DNA of 64,000 nt from Neorhizobium tomejilense. GTDB taxonomy: Bacteria > Pseudomonadota > Alphaproteobacteria > Rhizobiales > Rhizobiaceae. A program made the position numbers and the translations under genes. Numbering within the stretch: the first letter of the stretch is position 1; each line of letters starts with the position of its first letter. Of this stretch, positions 36,349 through 44,716 are shown piece after piece. Under the pieces are notes generated by a model. That model was given only the letters and a program-made list of their open reading frames with translations, did no database searches and had not been told where the DNA came from. Location: the NCBI GenBank assembly GCA_002968845.1, contig PVBG01000002.1, positions 310,001 to 374,000 on the forward strand, in the 5' to 3' direction.

Positions 36349-37410
36349 CTAGAGGCGGACGGGTGCGCCGGTGCGCACACTTTCGTCCGCCGCAAGGCAG
36401 ATGCGCAGCGACTGGACGGCATCGTCCATGTGCCGGGTGAGATCGATATCTTCGCGGATCGCTTTCAGCACATAGGCCTGTTCGAGATCGCAGAGTTTTT
36501 GATGATCCGGCTCGCCGGTCATGGCGAGGTCCTCGTCGCGGCGGACGAACTGGCCGTCCGGACCGGTCTCGGCCGAATGGACGCGGATGACCGAGGTCTT
36601 GGTATGGGTATCGATATCATCGGACTTCGCCTTGGGATCGACGAGGATAGACACCGACCCCTTCGGCGACATCACGTCTTTCACGAAGAAGGCCATCTCC
36701 GACATCATCGGACCCCAGCCTGCCTCGTACCAGCCGACCGAACCGTCCTCGAACAGAACCTGCATATGGCCGTAATTGTACATGTCCGGCGCGACCTCGT
36801 CGGTCATGCGCAGGCCCATGCCGCGGACTTCGACGGCTTTCGCATCGGTGATCTGGCACCAGACGTCAACATAATGGACGCCGCAATCGACGATCGGTGG
36901 GGTGGTCTGCATCAGCGCCTTGTGGACGTCCCACTTGGGGCCTGAGGACTGCTGGTTGAGATTCATGCGGAAGACGTAGGGCGGCCCAAGCTTTCGCGCT
37001 TCGGCGATCAGCCGCATCCAGGAAGGGTGGTGGCGGAGGATATAACCGACCACGAGTTTGCGGCCGTGCTTCTTCGCTGTCGCCACGACGCGTTCTGCAT
37101 CGGCGACGGTGGTCGCCAGCGGCTTTTCCACGAACACGTCGCAGCTTGCCTCGAAAGCCATGACCGCATAGTCGGCGTGGGTATCGGAATAGGTGTTGAT
37201 CGAGCAGAGATCCGGCTTGGTCTCGCTCAGCGCCTGCTCGAAATCGGAGAACAGCGGATAGGCTTCGAGCCCGGCCGGCAGGTCGCGCCGCGAGCGGTTG
37301 ACGAGGCCGACGATCTCGAAGCCCGGATTGTCATGATAGGCGAGCGCATGGCTCCTGCCCATATTGCCGAGGCCGGCGACAAGAACACGGATGGGGCGGG
37401 TGGAATTCAT
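36349..37410 (-). CDS. Gfo/Idh/MocA family oxidoreductase
   Basis: 353 residues. NAD(P)-dependent sugar or inositol dehydrogenase family. Rossmann motif [14 protein letters not shown] at 14-27 and the catalytic EKPLATT stretch near 94-100. The second domain (residues 125-300) carries the substrate site with [10 protein letters not shown] near 175-184. The substrate cannot be told. It lies between the permeases and the ATPase of the MurNAc/GlcNAc-type operon, so it may oxidise a sugar imported with it. Confidence 0.9.
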   Translation of the reverse strand: MNSTRPIRVLVAGLGNMGRSHALAYHDNPGFEIVGLVNRSRRDLPAGLEAYPLFSDFEQALSETKPDLCSINTYSDTHADYAVMAFEASCDVFVEKPLATTVADAERVVATAKKHGRKLVVGYILRHHPSWMRLIAEARKLGPPYVFRMNLNQQSSGPKWDVHKALMQTTPPIVDCGVHYVDVWCQITDAKAVEVRGMGLRMTDEVAPDMYNYGHMQVLFEDGSVGWYEAGWGPMMSEMAFFVKDVMSPKGSVSILVDPKAKSDDIDTHTKTSVIRVHSAETGPDGQFVRRDEDLAMTGEPDHQKLCDLEQAYVLKAIREDIDLTRHMDDAVQSLRICLAADESVRTGAPVRL

Positions 37411-37446
37411 GTGTTTGTCTCCTTGTTTGAGACAGCGTGCCGGGTC

Positions 37447-37571
37447 GCCCCCTCATCCGCCTGCCGGCACCTTCTCCCCGCTGGGGAGAAGAGGATATGC
37501 CGCGACGTGGCTATTCCTTCCTCTCCCCTCGGGGAGAGGGTGGCCGAGCGGAGCGGAGGCCGGGTGAGGGC
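37447..37571. repeat. RIME-like palindromic repeat, copy A
   Basis: Begins CCCTCATCCGCCTGCCGGCA and ends with CCGGGTGAGGG, an inverted match to its beginning. It contains two inner hairpins, CTTCTCCCC/GGGGAGAAG and CTCTCCCC/GGGGAGAG. It lies in the 190-base gap between a permease gene and the Gfo/Idh gene, inside the murQ operon, and shares its first 30 bases with the copy at 39454-39580. Confidence 0.85.
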
Positions 37572-37600
37572 GCGCGCCCTATCCTCACATGCGGACACCA

Positions 37601-38440
37601 TCACTTCACCGCCCCCGACGTAATCCCCCGGATCAACTGCCGCGAGAAGATGACGTAAAGAACCATGACCGGCAGGATCGCCAGCGACAGGGCCGAGAGC
37701 ACCGCATTCCAGTTGGTGACGAACTGGCCGATGAACATCTGGGCGCCCAGGGTCACCGTCTTGGTGGCCTCGCCTGGCGCCAGGATCAGCGGGAACCAGA
37801 GGTCGTTCCAGATCGGGATCATGGTGAAGACCGCGACCGTCGCCATGGCGGGGCGCACCAGCGGCAGGACGAGGCGGAAGAAGATCGCATATTCGGACAG
37901 GCCGTCGATACGCCCGGCGCTCTTCAGGTCGTCGGAGACGGTGCGCATGAATTCCGACAGGATGAAGATCGCCAGCGGCAGGCCCTGCGCCGTGTAGACC
38001 AGGATCAGCGAGGTCAGCGTGTTGACGAGACCGGCCGCGACCATGCCCTGCAGGATCGCCACCGTGCCCAACCTTATCGGGATCATGATGCCGAGCGCGA
38101 GATAGAGCCCCATCAGCATGTTGCCACGAAAACGGTATTCGGACAGCGCGAAGGCGGCCATGGCGCCGAACAGCAGGACAAGCGCGATCGAGACGACGGT
38201 GACGATCAGGCTGTTCTGGAAATAACCGACGAAATTGCCCTGGCTCAGCACGGTCTGGTAACCGATCAGGCTGAAGGTCGAGGGTGTCGGCAGGGCCATC
38301 GGCGCGCTGAAGATCGCGCTGCGGCTCTTGAACGAATTGACCAGCGTCAGGAACACCGGAAACAGCGCCACCAGCGTATAGGCGATCAGCGCCAGGTGGA
38401 TGAAGGCGGCACGGACGGGGGCGGAGCGGGCTTTCGACAC
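37601..38440 (-). CDS. ABC sugar transporter permease (MalG/UgpE type)
   Basis: 279 residues with six membrane helices (first: LALIAYTLVALFPVFLTLVN). The ATPase-contact loop reads SAGRIDGLSEYAIFFRLVLP near 183-202, with S in place of the usual E-A start, which is tolerated in the family. It starts 13 bases after the partner permease. A RIME-like repeat follows it. Confidence 0.92.
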   Translation of the reverse strand: MSKARSAPVRAAFIHLALIAYTLVALFPVFLTLVNSFKSRSAIFSAPMALPTPSTFSLIGYQTVLSQGNFVGYFQNSLIVTVVSIALVLLFGAMAAFALSEYRFRGNMLMGLYLALGIMIPIRLGTVAILQGMVAAGLVNTLTSLILVYTAQGLPLAIFILSEFMRTVSDDLKSAGRIDGLSEYAIFFRLVLPLVRPAMATVAVFTMIPIWNDLWFPLILAPGEATKTVTLGAQMFIGQFVTNWNAVLSALSLAILPVMVLYVIFSRQLIRGITSGAVK

Positions 38441-38453
38441 GTTTTGCGCTCCT

Positions 38454-39404
38454 TCAGAACTGGTAGCGGCGCATGCGCCGCTGGATGACGAAAAGATAAA
38501 GCGCGACGCCGGCGAGGATGATCAGGAACATCACGGCCGCGATGGTGGCGCCCATGGAACGGTCTCCCATCTGGTTCTGGAAGCCGAAGAAGGTGCGGTA
38601 AAGCAGCGTGCCGAGGATGTCCGTCGAGCCGTTGGGCCCGGCAAGCGCGCCCTGCACGGTGTAGACCAGATCGAAGGCGTTGAAATTGCCGACGAAGGTC
38701 AGGACCGAGACGATGCCGATCGAGGGCAGGATCAGCGGCAGCTTGATCTTCCAGAACTGGCTCCAGCCGGTAATGCCGTCGCATTCGGCCGCTTCCAGCA
38801 CCTCGTCGGGAATGTTGAGCAGCGCCGCATAGATCAGCATCATCGGAATGCCGACATATTGCCAGACGGAGATCAGCGAGACGGCGATGAGCGCAGTTTC
38901 CGCCTTGCCGAGCCAAGGCGCAAAGGCCCATTTGAGACCGATCAAATCCATCAGGCTCGGCGCGATGCCCCAGATCGGCGACAGGATCAGCTTCCAGATG
39001 AAGCCGACGATAACGAAGGAAAGCAGCGTCGGCACGAAGATCGCCGAACGATAGAAGGCCGCGAACCGCAGGCCGGGCAGCGACAGCATGGCGGCAATCG
39101 CGATGCCGACCGGGTTCTGCACCAGCATGTGGATGATGAAGAAGATCACGTTGTTGCGGAGCGCGTTCCAGAAATCGGCGGAAAGGCGCGGATCGCCGAA
39201 CAGGGTCTTGAAATTGTTGAGGCCGACGAAGGCGAGCTGGCCCTCGACCATGTTGAAGAGCGACAGACGCAGCGTCTCGATCAGCGGCAGGATCATCACC
39301 GCCGTATAGACGAGGAAGGCCGGCGCCAGGAAAACGGCGATGTGCCAGCGGGTGGGGCGCTTCACCGGAACCGTTTCGATATCGGCAATTTCGGTATCGC
39401 TCAT
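38454..39404 (-). CDS. ABC sugar transporter permease (MalF/UgpA type)
   Basis: 316 residues, six membrane helices from WHIAVFLAPAFLVYTAVMIL onwards. The EAA loop is EAAECDGITGWSQFWKIKLP near 205-224. It lies 197 bases downstream of the binding-protein gene, with a RIME-like repeat in the gap, and 13 bases before the second permease. The pair forms the channel for the binding protein at 39.6 kb. Confidence 0.92.
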   Translation of the reverse strand: MSDTEIADIETVPVKRPTRWHIAVFLAPAFLVYTAVMILPLIETLRLSLFNMVEGQLAFVGLNNFKTLFGDPRLSADFWNALRNNVIFFIIHMLVQNPVGIAIAAMLSLPGLRFAAFYRSAIFVPTLLSFVIVGFIWKLILSPIWGIAPSLMDLIGLKWAFAPWLGKAETALIAVSLISVWQYVGIPMMLIYAALLNIPDEVLEAAECDGITGWSQFWKIKLPLILPSIGIVSVLTFVGNFNAFDLVYTVQGALAGPNGSTDILGTLLYRTFFGFQNQMGDRSMGATIAAVMFLIILAGVALYLFVIQRRMRRYQF

Positions 39405-39453
39405 GGGTTTGGGTTCCGGTGGTTTGTATTTTTCAGAATGACTTTATAGCGGT

Positions 39454-39580
39454 GCCCCTCATCCGCCTGCCGGCACCTTCTCCCCGTCTCCACGGGGAGA
39501 AGGGATATGCCTGCGCCCTCAAAAGCATCGTGGGGCAAGTCCCCTCTCCCCGCAAGCGGGGAGAGGGTAGGGTGAGGGGC
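39454..39580. repeat. RIME-like palindromic repeat, copy B
   Basis: Contains two perfect 12-bp hairpins: CCTTCTCCCCGT/ACGGGGAGAAGG (39476-39503) and CCCTCTCCCCGC/GCGGGGAGAGGG (39542-39567). The outer ends are inverted (GCCCCTCA/TGAGGGGC). It starts 22 bases after the stop of the binding-protein gene (reading the minus strand), where it could protect the 3' end of that message. Confidence 0.9.
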
Positions 39581-39601
39581 AGATGGCTGAGGCGAAGTGT
39601 C

Positions 39602-40870
39602 TTACTTCGCCGGCTTGTACCAGCTGTCGAGGCCCTTCTGGGTTTCGGCGGCGGCCTGTTCCGGGGTCTGGGTGCCGTTGATGACGTTGGCCGAGACGCG
39701 CCACATTTCGAGGTCGAGGTTCGGCTGGCCGCGGCCGACGACGGCGGCACTCGGGCGGATCGTTGCCTTGCAGTTCTGGCGCCAGGAGACGAATTCCTGA
39801 GCAAGCGCATCCTGCATCTTCACCGGTGACGAGTTCAGGCTGAAGAAGCCTGGTGCTGCGTTGGCATAAAGATCGGCAAATTCCGGCGAAGCGACCCAGG
39901 AGAGGAATTTCTTGGCAGCTTCGAGGTTCTTGCCCTTGGCGTTGAGGCCGATGCCGATGTCGTTATGGTCGGAAATGTAGCAGGTATCGCCTGCCTTCTT
40001 CACCGGCGGCGGGAAGGCGCCCATTTCGAAATCGGCCTGCGCCTTGAACGGAGCGATTTCCCAGGAACCGGCCGGATAGATGGCGGCGCGGCCGAGTGTG
40101 AAGAGGTTCTGGCTGTCCGGATAGGTCTGGGCTTCGAAACCGTCGCCGAGATAGGGCTTCCACTTGGCGAGCGTCTTGTAAGGCTCGACCCAGGCGGCGT
40201 CGGTCAGCTTTTCCTTGCCTGCGATCAGCGCCTTGCGGCCGTCCTCGCCCTTCCAGTAGTTCGGGCCGATATTGTAATAGCCCATGGTCGCCGCTTCCCA
40301 CTGGTCCTTGGTGCCCATGGCGAGCGGGATGTATTTGCCGTCCTTCTTGAATTTTTCGAGAGCCGCGAAGAATTCATCCTCGGTCTTCGGGACCTGGACG
40401 CCCACATCCGTGAAGGCCTTCTTGTTGTAGATGAAGCCGTGGATGACGGATGCCATTGGCACGCAGAAGGTGGTCTTGCCGTCGTCGGTGCTCCAGGCGG
40501 ACTTGCCGACGTCGGAGAAGTTGGAAATGCCCGGCAGGTCGTTCAGCGAAGCAAGCTGTCCCTTCTGGAACATGGCAAGCGACAGGTCGAACGGACGGCA
40601 GGTGATGAGGTCGCCTGCGGTGCCGGCTTCGAGCTTGGCGTTGACGGCGGAATTGTATTCCGTCGGCGCCATCGGCGCGAAGCTCACCTTGATACCCGGG
40701 TTCTTGGCCTCAAAGGCCGGGATGATCTTCTGCTGCCAGATCGGCAGGTCGTCATTGCGCCAGCTCTCGATGGTGAGCGTCGCGGTCTGCGCGGACGCGC
40801 CGGTTGCGACAAGGCCCGCGGGTGCGAGTACGGTCGTGGCAAAAAGTATGCTTTTCAATATGCGTGTCAT
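39602..40870 (-). CDS. ABC transporter sugar-binding protein (family 1) of the murQ operon
   Basis: 422 residues with a signal peptide (ILFATTVLAPAGLVATGASA, cleaved before QTATLTIESW). Periplasmic receptor of the importer. The mature protein has the family pattern: IIPAFEAKNPGIKVSFAPM, GKTTFCVPMASVIHGFIYNK, and a late GRAAIYPAGSWEIAPF. Two cysteines in CRPFDL and CYISDH might form a disulfide. It begins 25 bases after murQ, so the natural ligand is likely N-acetylmuramic acid, GlcNAc or a muropeptide-derived sugar; this is inferred from neighbours. Confidence 0.9.
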   Translation of the reverse strand: MTRILKSILFATTVLAPAGLVATGASAQTATLTIESWRNDDLPIWQQKIIPAFEAKNPGIKVSFAPMAPTEYNSAVNAKLEAGTAGDLITCRPFDLSLAMFQKGQLASLNDLPGISNFSDVGKSAWSTDDGKTTFCVPMASVIHGFIYNKKAFTDVGVQVPKTEDEFFAALEKFKKDGKYIPLAMGTKDQWEAATMGYYNIGPNYWKGEDGRKALIAGKEKLTDAAWVEPYKTLAKWKPYLGDGFEAQTYPDSQNLFTLGRAAIYPAGSWEIAPFKAQADFEMGAFPPPVKKAGDTCYISDHNDIGIGLNAKGKNLEAAKKFLSWVASPEFADLYANAAPGFFSLNSSPVKMQDALAQEFVSWRQNCKATIRPSAAVVGRGQPNLDLEMWRVSANVINGTQTPEQAAAETQKGLDSWYKPAK

Positions 40871-40895
40871 GATGTTCTCCCTTTTATATGCACCT

Positions 40896-41810
40896 TCAGG
40901 CGCGTTTCATGGAACTCTTGGACGCCTGCAATTCGGCAAGCGCTACGCGCAGCACATCGTCCGAACGGGCAAGCAAAGTCTTCGCGGCTTCCACATCGGC
41001 CGCGCCGGCTGCGAGCAGGACCGCGACCTTGACAGAACCTTCGGAGGCCTCGACCCAGGCACGAGCCTCGTCGAAACCGATGCCGGCAATATCGGCCACC
41101 ATGCGGGCGGCGCGGGCGCGCAGCTTGCCGTTATCGGCTCGCAGATTGACCATGTGGCCGTCGTGCACGTGGCCGAGTTTGACGGCGGTGAGTGTCGACA
41201 GCATGTTGAAGGCGATCTTCTGGGCCGTGGCGGCACCCATGCGGGTGGAGCCGGCGACGACTTCCGGCGGCGTTTCGAGCAGGATCGCCGCATCGGCGCC
41301 CTCGAACAGCTTTGCGCCGGCATTGTTGGCCATCGCCACGAGTTTCGCGCCGCGGCGTTTCGCGGTTTCGGCGACGGCAACCGTGTAGGGGGTCGAACCG
41401 CTCGCGGACACGCAGATGATGCAATCCGCCCCATCGACGATATCGGCATCACGTTCGCCGAGCGAGGCGTCGTCCTCGGGACCACCGGGCAGATCGGCAA
41501 TGGTGGGAACACCGCCGGCAAACAGGATAGCGATCCGTTCTGGCGGTATGCCGTATGTGCCAGGCAGTTCCATGGCATCGGCCATCGCCACGAGGCCCGC
41601 GCTGCCGGCACCCGCGTAAACCACCTTGCCACCGGATTTCAAAGCGGCGGCCATGAGATCGGCGGCTTTGGTGATCGCCGGGACGGCATGGTCGACAGCC
41701 TTGGCTGCCGCCTGCTGGCCGGAGGCGAGAAGCACGAGGATTTCGGCGGGCGCGAGCGTATCGAGCCCTTTCGCTTTCCCATGTCTTGCCTCGGTGGCAG
41801 TTCTGCTCAT
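40896..41810 (-). CDS. murQ: N-acetylmuramic acid 6-phosphate etherase
   Basis: 304 residues, the normal MurQ length. It removes the D-lactyl ether from MurNAc 6-phosphate to give GlcNAc 6-phosphate. SIS-domain motifs: VVYAGAGSAGLVAMADAMEL near 61-80 and CVSASGSTPYTVAVAETA near 131-148. The EVVAGSTRMGAATAQKIAFN block near 178-197 and the C-terminal ARAWVEASEGSVKVAV region complete the family pattern. ATG at 41810 has GGGAG upstream; the 11 codons before it are not conserved. First gene of the minus-strand operon, divergent from the kinase gene; a 23-base operator-like site lies in front. Confidence 0.95.
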   Translation of the reverse strand: MSRTATEARHGKAKGLDTLAPAEILVLLASGQQAAAKAVDHAVPAITKAADLMAAALKSGGKVVYAGAGSAGLVAMADAMELPGTYGIPPERIAILFAGGVPTIADLPGGPEDDASLGERDADIVDGADCIICVSASGSTPYTVAVAETAKRRGAKLVAMANNAGAKLFEGADAAILLETPPEVVAGSTRMGAATAQKIAFNMLSTLTAVKLGHVHDGHMVNLRADNGKLRARAARMVADIAGIGFDEARAWVEASEGSVKVAVLLAAGAADVEAAKTLLARSDDVLRVALAELQASKSSMKRA

Positions 41811-41832
41811 CCGGTTTCTCCCTCTCATCCAA

Positions 41833-41855
41833 AATGATGCCAAAAAAATACCAAT
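41833..41855 (-). promoter_or_regulatory. Operator-like site in front of murQ
   Basis: Read on the minus strand it begins ATTGGTATTTTTTTGG and matches the site at 41980-42002 in 19 of 23 positions. The two are oriented outward toward their own operons. A TTGGTA...TTGG pattern is compatible with GntR/HutC-type half sites (TGGT), and a GntR gene lies in the plus-strand operon. Confidence 0.55.
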
Positions 41856-41979
41856 TGTCCAGAAGGAAAATTAACTTTTATGAACGGATCGATAACTTCG
41901 GCAAAAGTCCCGCAAAATGTGTCCATATAATCAATGAGATGAAACCCGCGACTTGAGATTTTTGAAAACATGCTTGGTT

Positions 41980-42002
41980 ATTGGTACGTTTTTGGTATTA
42001 TT
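41980..42002 (+). promoter_or_regulatory. Operator-like site in front of the amino-sugar kinase
   Basis: Begins ATTGGTACGTTTTTGG and continues TATTATT. Near copy of the site in front of murQ. It ends 16 bases before the kinase ATG, where binding would block the promoter or the early transcript. Confidence 0.55.
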
Positions 42003-42018
42003 CGGCCCGGAGGTACCC

Positions 42019-42906
42019 ATGGCGGCCTATTTTATCGGAATCGATGGCGGCGGAACAAGCTGCCGCGCGGCACTTGCTGACGGAAACGGCATGATCCTCG
42101 GCCGCGGCAAAAGCGGCGCTTCCAATATCCTGACCGACCCCGACACGGCCCTCAGGCATATCGCCGAGGCATCCCGCCTCGCTTTTGCCGAAGCCGGGCT
42201 TGAGCCGGACCTTTCCGCCACATCCGCCGTGCTCGGCCTTGCGGGCAACAATGTCGGCGATGCGGTGAGTTATGTGCAGGCACGGCTGCCTTTCAAGCAG
42301 TCGGATATCGTGTCGGACGGCGTGATCGCGCTGCAGGGAGCAATCGGCAACGAGGATGGGGCGATCGGGATCGTCGGCACCGGCACCGTCTATATTGCCC
42401 GGCATGAAGGCAGGCTTCATTCGGTCGCCGGCTGGGGCTTTCAGGTGAGCGATCTGGGCAGCGGCGCCCGGCTCGGCCAGCTCGCGCTGCAGGAAAGCCT
42501 GCTCGCCTACGACAACATCCATCCGATGTCCGGCCTGTCGAAGGCCATTCTCGCCGAGTTCGACGGCAATCCGGAAAAGGTGGTCGATTTCGCCCGGCTG
42601 GCGAAGCCCGGCGATTTCGGGCGTCATACGCCCAAGGTGTTCGACTTCGCGCGGCAGGGCGACGAGGCGGCTATCCGCATTCTCAAGACTGGGGCAACGG
42701 GCATTGACGAGGCGCTTGACGCCGTGAACGGTATCACCCGGGGGAAAGGCCGGCTTTGCCTTCTCGGCGGGCTTGCGCCGCTTTATCCCGAATATCTGGC
42801 CGAACGGCATCGTGCCCGGTTGTCCGAACCGCTGGCCGACGCGCTGACTGGCGCGGTGGCGCTTGCGGTCAAGACCTATGGGGCGCGGGCGGAGCTTCGC
42901 GCATGA
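42019..42906 (+). CDS. BadF/BadG-type N-acetylglucosamine/N-acetylmuramic acid kinase
   Basis: 295 residues, ASKHA-fold ATPase. Close in pattern to NAGK/MurK kinases, which phosphorylate GlcNAc or MurNAc at O6. Phosphate-binding loops: GIDGGGTSCRAAL near 8-20, GIVGTGTVYIA near 119-129 and CLLGGLAPLYPEYL near 254-267. ATG at 42019 has GGAGG five bases upstream; the longer frame has no ribosome site. Starts the plus-strand arm; its stop overlaps the GntR start by four bases. With murQ opposite, a MurNAc-6-phosphate-forming role is likely. Confidence 0.85.
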   Translation: MAAYFIGIDGGGTSCRAALADGNGMILGRGKSGASNILTDPDTALRHIAEASRLAFAEAGLEPDLSATSAVLGLAGNNVGDAVSYVQARLPFKQSDIVSDGVIALQGAIGNEDGAIGIVGTGTVYIARHEGRLHSVAGWGFQVSDLGSGARLGQLALQESLLAYDNIHPMSGLSKAILAEFDGNPEKVVDFARLAKPGDFGRHTPKVFDFARQGDEAAIRILKTGATGIDEALDAVNGITRGKGRLCLLGGLAPLYPEYLAERHRARLSEPLADALTGAVALAVKTYGARAELRA

Positions 42907-43667
42907 ACCAGATGCTCGCCGCCATCCTGCCGCTCGACGGCCTGCAATCGGCCGGCACCGGGCCGCTTTACCGAAAGCTGCGCCAGAGCCTCGAAGAGGC
43001 GATCCGCAGCGGCAAGCTCGGCCATGGCGACGCCCTGCCGGCCGAACGCGACCTCGCAGACTACGCCAATGTCAGCCGCGTCACCGTGCGCAAAGCCGTC
43101 GACGATCTCGTCAAGGACGGGCTGCTCACCCGCAGGCACGGCTCGGGCACGTTCGTGGTCAAGCCGATGTCGCGCGTCGAGCAGCCGCTCACCCGCCTCA
43201 CGTCGTTTACCGAGGACATGGCGCGGCGTGGGCTGGTGACGCGATCCGAATGGCTGGAACGCGGGCTTTTCCATCCCTCACCCGAGGAAATGATGATGCT
43301 CGGCCTTGCGCCCGGCACCAGGGTCGCCCGTCTCGGACGCCTGCGCCTCGGCAACGACATGCCGCTTGCGATCGAGCGCGCCAGCATTTCCGCCGATTTC
43401 CTGCCCGATCCCTCGGCGGTGACCAATTCGCTCTATGCGGAGCTCGGGAAAAAGGATGCGAGGCCGGTGCGCGCCATACAACGGATATCGGCGTGCAATA
43501 TGAAGAACCCGGATGCCGGGTTGCTGGCCGTGCCGATCGGTTCCGCCGGGCTTTCGATCGAGCGGGTTTCCTACCTGGCGTCCGGCCGGGTGGTGGAACT
43601 CACCCGCTCGCTCTATCGCGGCGATGCCTATGATTTCGTGGCCGAGCTCTCGCTTGGCGAAAACTGA
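42903..43667 (+). CDS. GntR family (HutC subfamily) transcriptional regulator
   Basis: 254 residues. N-terminal winged helix at about 18-85 (LYRKLRQSLEEAIRSGKLGH, recognition helix NVSRVTVRKAVDDL, wing RRHGSGTFV) and a C-terminal UTRA ligand-binding domain (from about 100, PLTRLTSFTEDMARRG). NagR/DasR-type members of this group answer to amino-sugar phosphates. It sits between the kinase and the deaminase genes, and two near-identical sites lie in the divergent promoter region, which makes it the likely regulator of both arms. Confidence 0.92.
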   Translation: MNQMLAAILPLDGLQSAGTGPLYRKLRQSLEEAIRSGKLGHGDALPAERDLADYANVSRVTVRKAVDDLVKDGLLTRRHGSGTFVVKPMSRVEQPLTRLTSFTEDMARRGLVTRSEWLERGLFHPSPEEMMMLGLAPGTRVARLGRLRLGNDMPLAIERASISADFLPDPSAVTNSLYAELGKKDARPVRAIQRISACNMKNPDAGLLAVPIGSAGLSIERVSYLASGRVVELTRSLYRGDAYDFVAELSLGEN

Positions 43668-43684
43668 CGTTCGAGGACGATGTT

Positions 43685-44716
43685 ATGCTGACCAATATGA
43701 CGAACATGCGCAAAGAGATCGACGAGATTCCGGAGGCGGCGGCCCGCCTGCTCGACGGCTCGGCGGCCGAGCTTGCCGCTGCCGGCCGGGCGCTGCGCGA
43801 AAAGGACCCGGCCTTCCTGATCACCATTGCACGCGGCTCCTCCGACCATGCAGCGACCTTCATCAAATATGCCGTCGAGCTCACCGCCGGCCGGCCGGTC
43901 GCTTCCCTCGGTCCGTCGCTTGCCTCGATCTACGGCGCCAAGCTGAAGCTCGACGGCGGTGCGGCGATCGCCATTTCCCAGTCTGGCAAGAGCCCGGATA
44001 TCGTCGCGATGACCGAGGCCGCGGCCAAGGCCGGCGCCGTCACGGTGGCGCTCACCAACACGCTCCCCTCGCCGATCGCAAGCGCTTCGGCTCACGCGAT
44101 CAATATCAATGCCGGGCCGGAACTCGCCGTTGCCGCGACCAAGTCCTTCGTCAACTCGATCGTCGCAGGCCTGGCGCTGTTGTCGGAATGGGTTGGTGAC
44201 GAGGCGCTCAAGGCCGCCATCCGTGACCTGCCGGGACACTTCGAGAAGGCGGTCAAGCTGGACTGGAGCGCGCTTGCCAACGAGCTCGGCGATGCGGAAT
44301 CGCTCTACATGCTCGGCCGCGGCCCGGCACTGGCGATCGCCAGCGAGGCGGCGTTGAAGTTCAAGGAAACCTCCAACATGCATGCGGAAGCCTATTCGGC
44401 GGCCGAAGTGCTGCACGGGCCGGTCGCGTTGGTCGAAAAGCGTTTTCCGGTCGTCACCTTCGCGGCACGCGATGCGGCCGAAGCCTCGGCCATCGAGATT
44501 GCCGACAGCCTGGCGGCCAAGGGCGCGCTCGCGTTTGCGACCTCCGACAAGGTCAAGGACGCCCGCAGGCTGCCCTTCGTCGCGACCGGCCACCCAATCA
44601 CCGATGCGCTGACGCTGATCCTGCCCTTCTACGGCTTCGTCGAAGCCTGGTCGCGCGCCAAGGGCTTCAATCCGGATGCGCCCGTCGCGCTCAAGAAGGT
44701 GACAGAGACGCTATGA
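43685..44716 (+). CDS. SIS domain protein, GlmS-like glucosamine-6-phosphate deaminase/isomerase
   Basis: 343 residues with two SIS domains and no glutamine amidotransferase domain. Such NagB-II/GlmS-like enzymes turn glucosamine 6-phosphate into fructose 6-phosphate plus ammonia. Motifs: IARGSSDHAATFIKYAVE near 47-64, AISQSGKSPDIVA near 97-109, and YMLGRGPALAIASEAALKFK, then HAEAYSAAEVLHGP near 234-247. No classical NagB is present in the cluster, so this enzyme probably fills that step. Starts 17 bases after the GntR gene and overlaps nagA by four bases. Confidence 0.88.
   Translation: MLTNMTNMRKEIDEIPEAAARLLDGSAAELAAAGRALREKDPAFLITIARGSSDHAATFIKYAVELTAGRPVASLGPSLASIYGAKLKLDGGAAIAISQSGKSPDIVAMTEAAAKAGAVTVALTNTLPSPIASASAHAININAGPELAVAATKSFVNSIVAGLALLSEWVGDEALKAAIRDLPGHFEKAVKLDWSALANELGDAESLYMLGRGPALAIASEAALKFKETSNMHAEAYSAAEVLHGPVALVEKRFPVVTFAARDAAEASAIEIADSLAAKGALAFATSDKVKDARRLPFVATGHPITDALTLILPFYGFVEAWSRAKGFNPDAPVALKKVTETL

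Noticed and set aside
37439..37600. CRISPR-like or IS remnant
   Set aside because: The repeats are single palindromic elements with no spacers, no terminal target duplications and no transposase; they fit RIME-type intergenic repeats.
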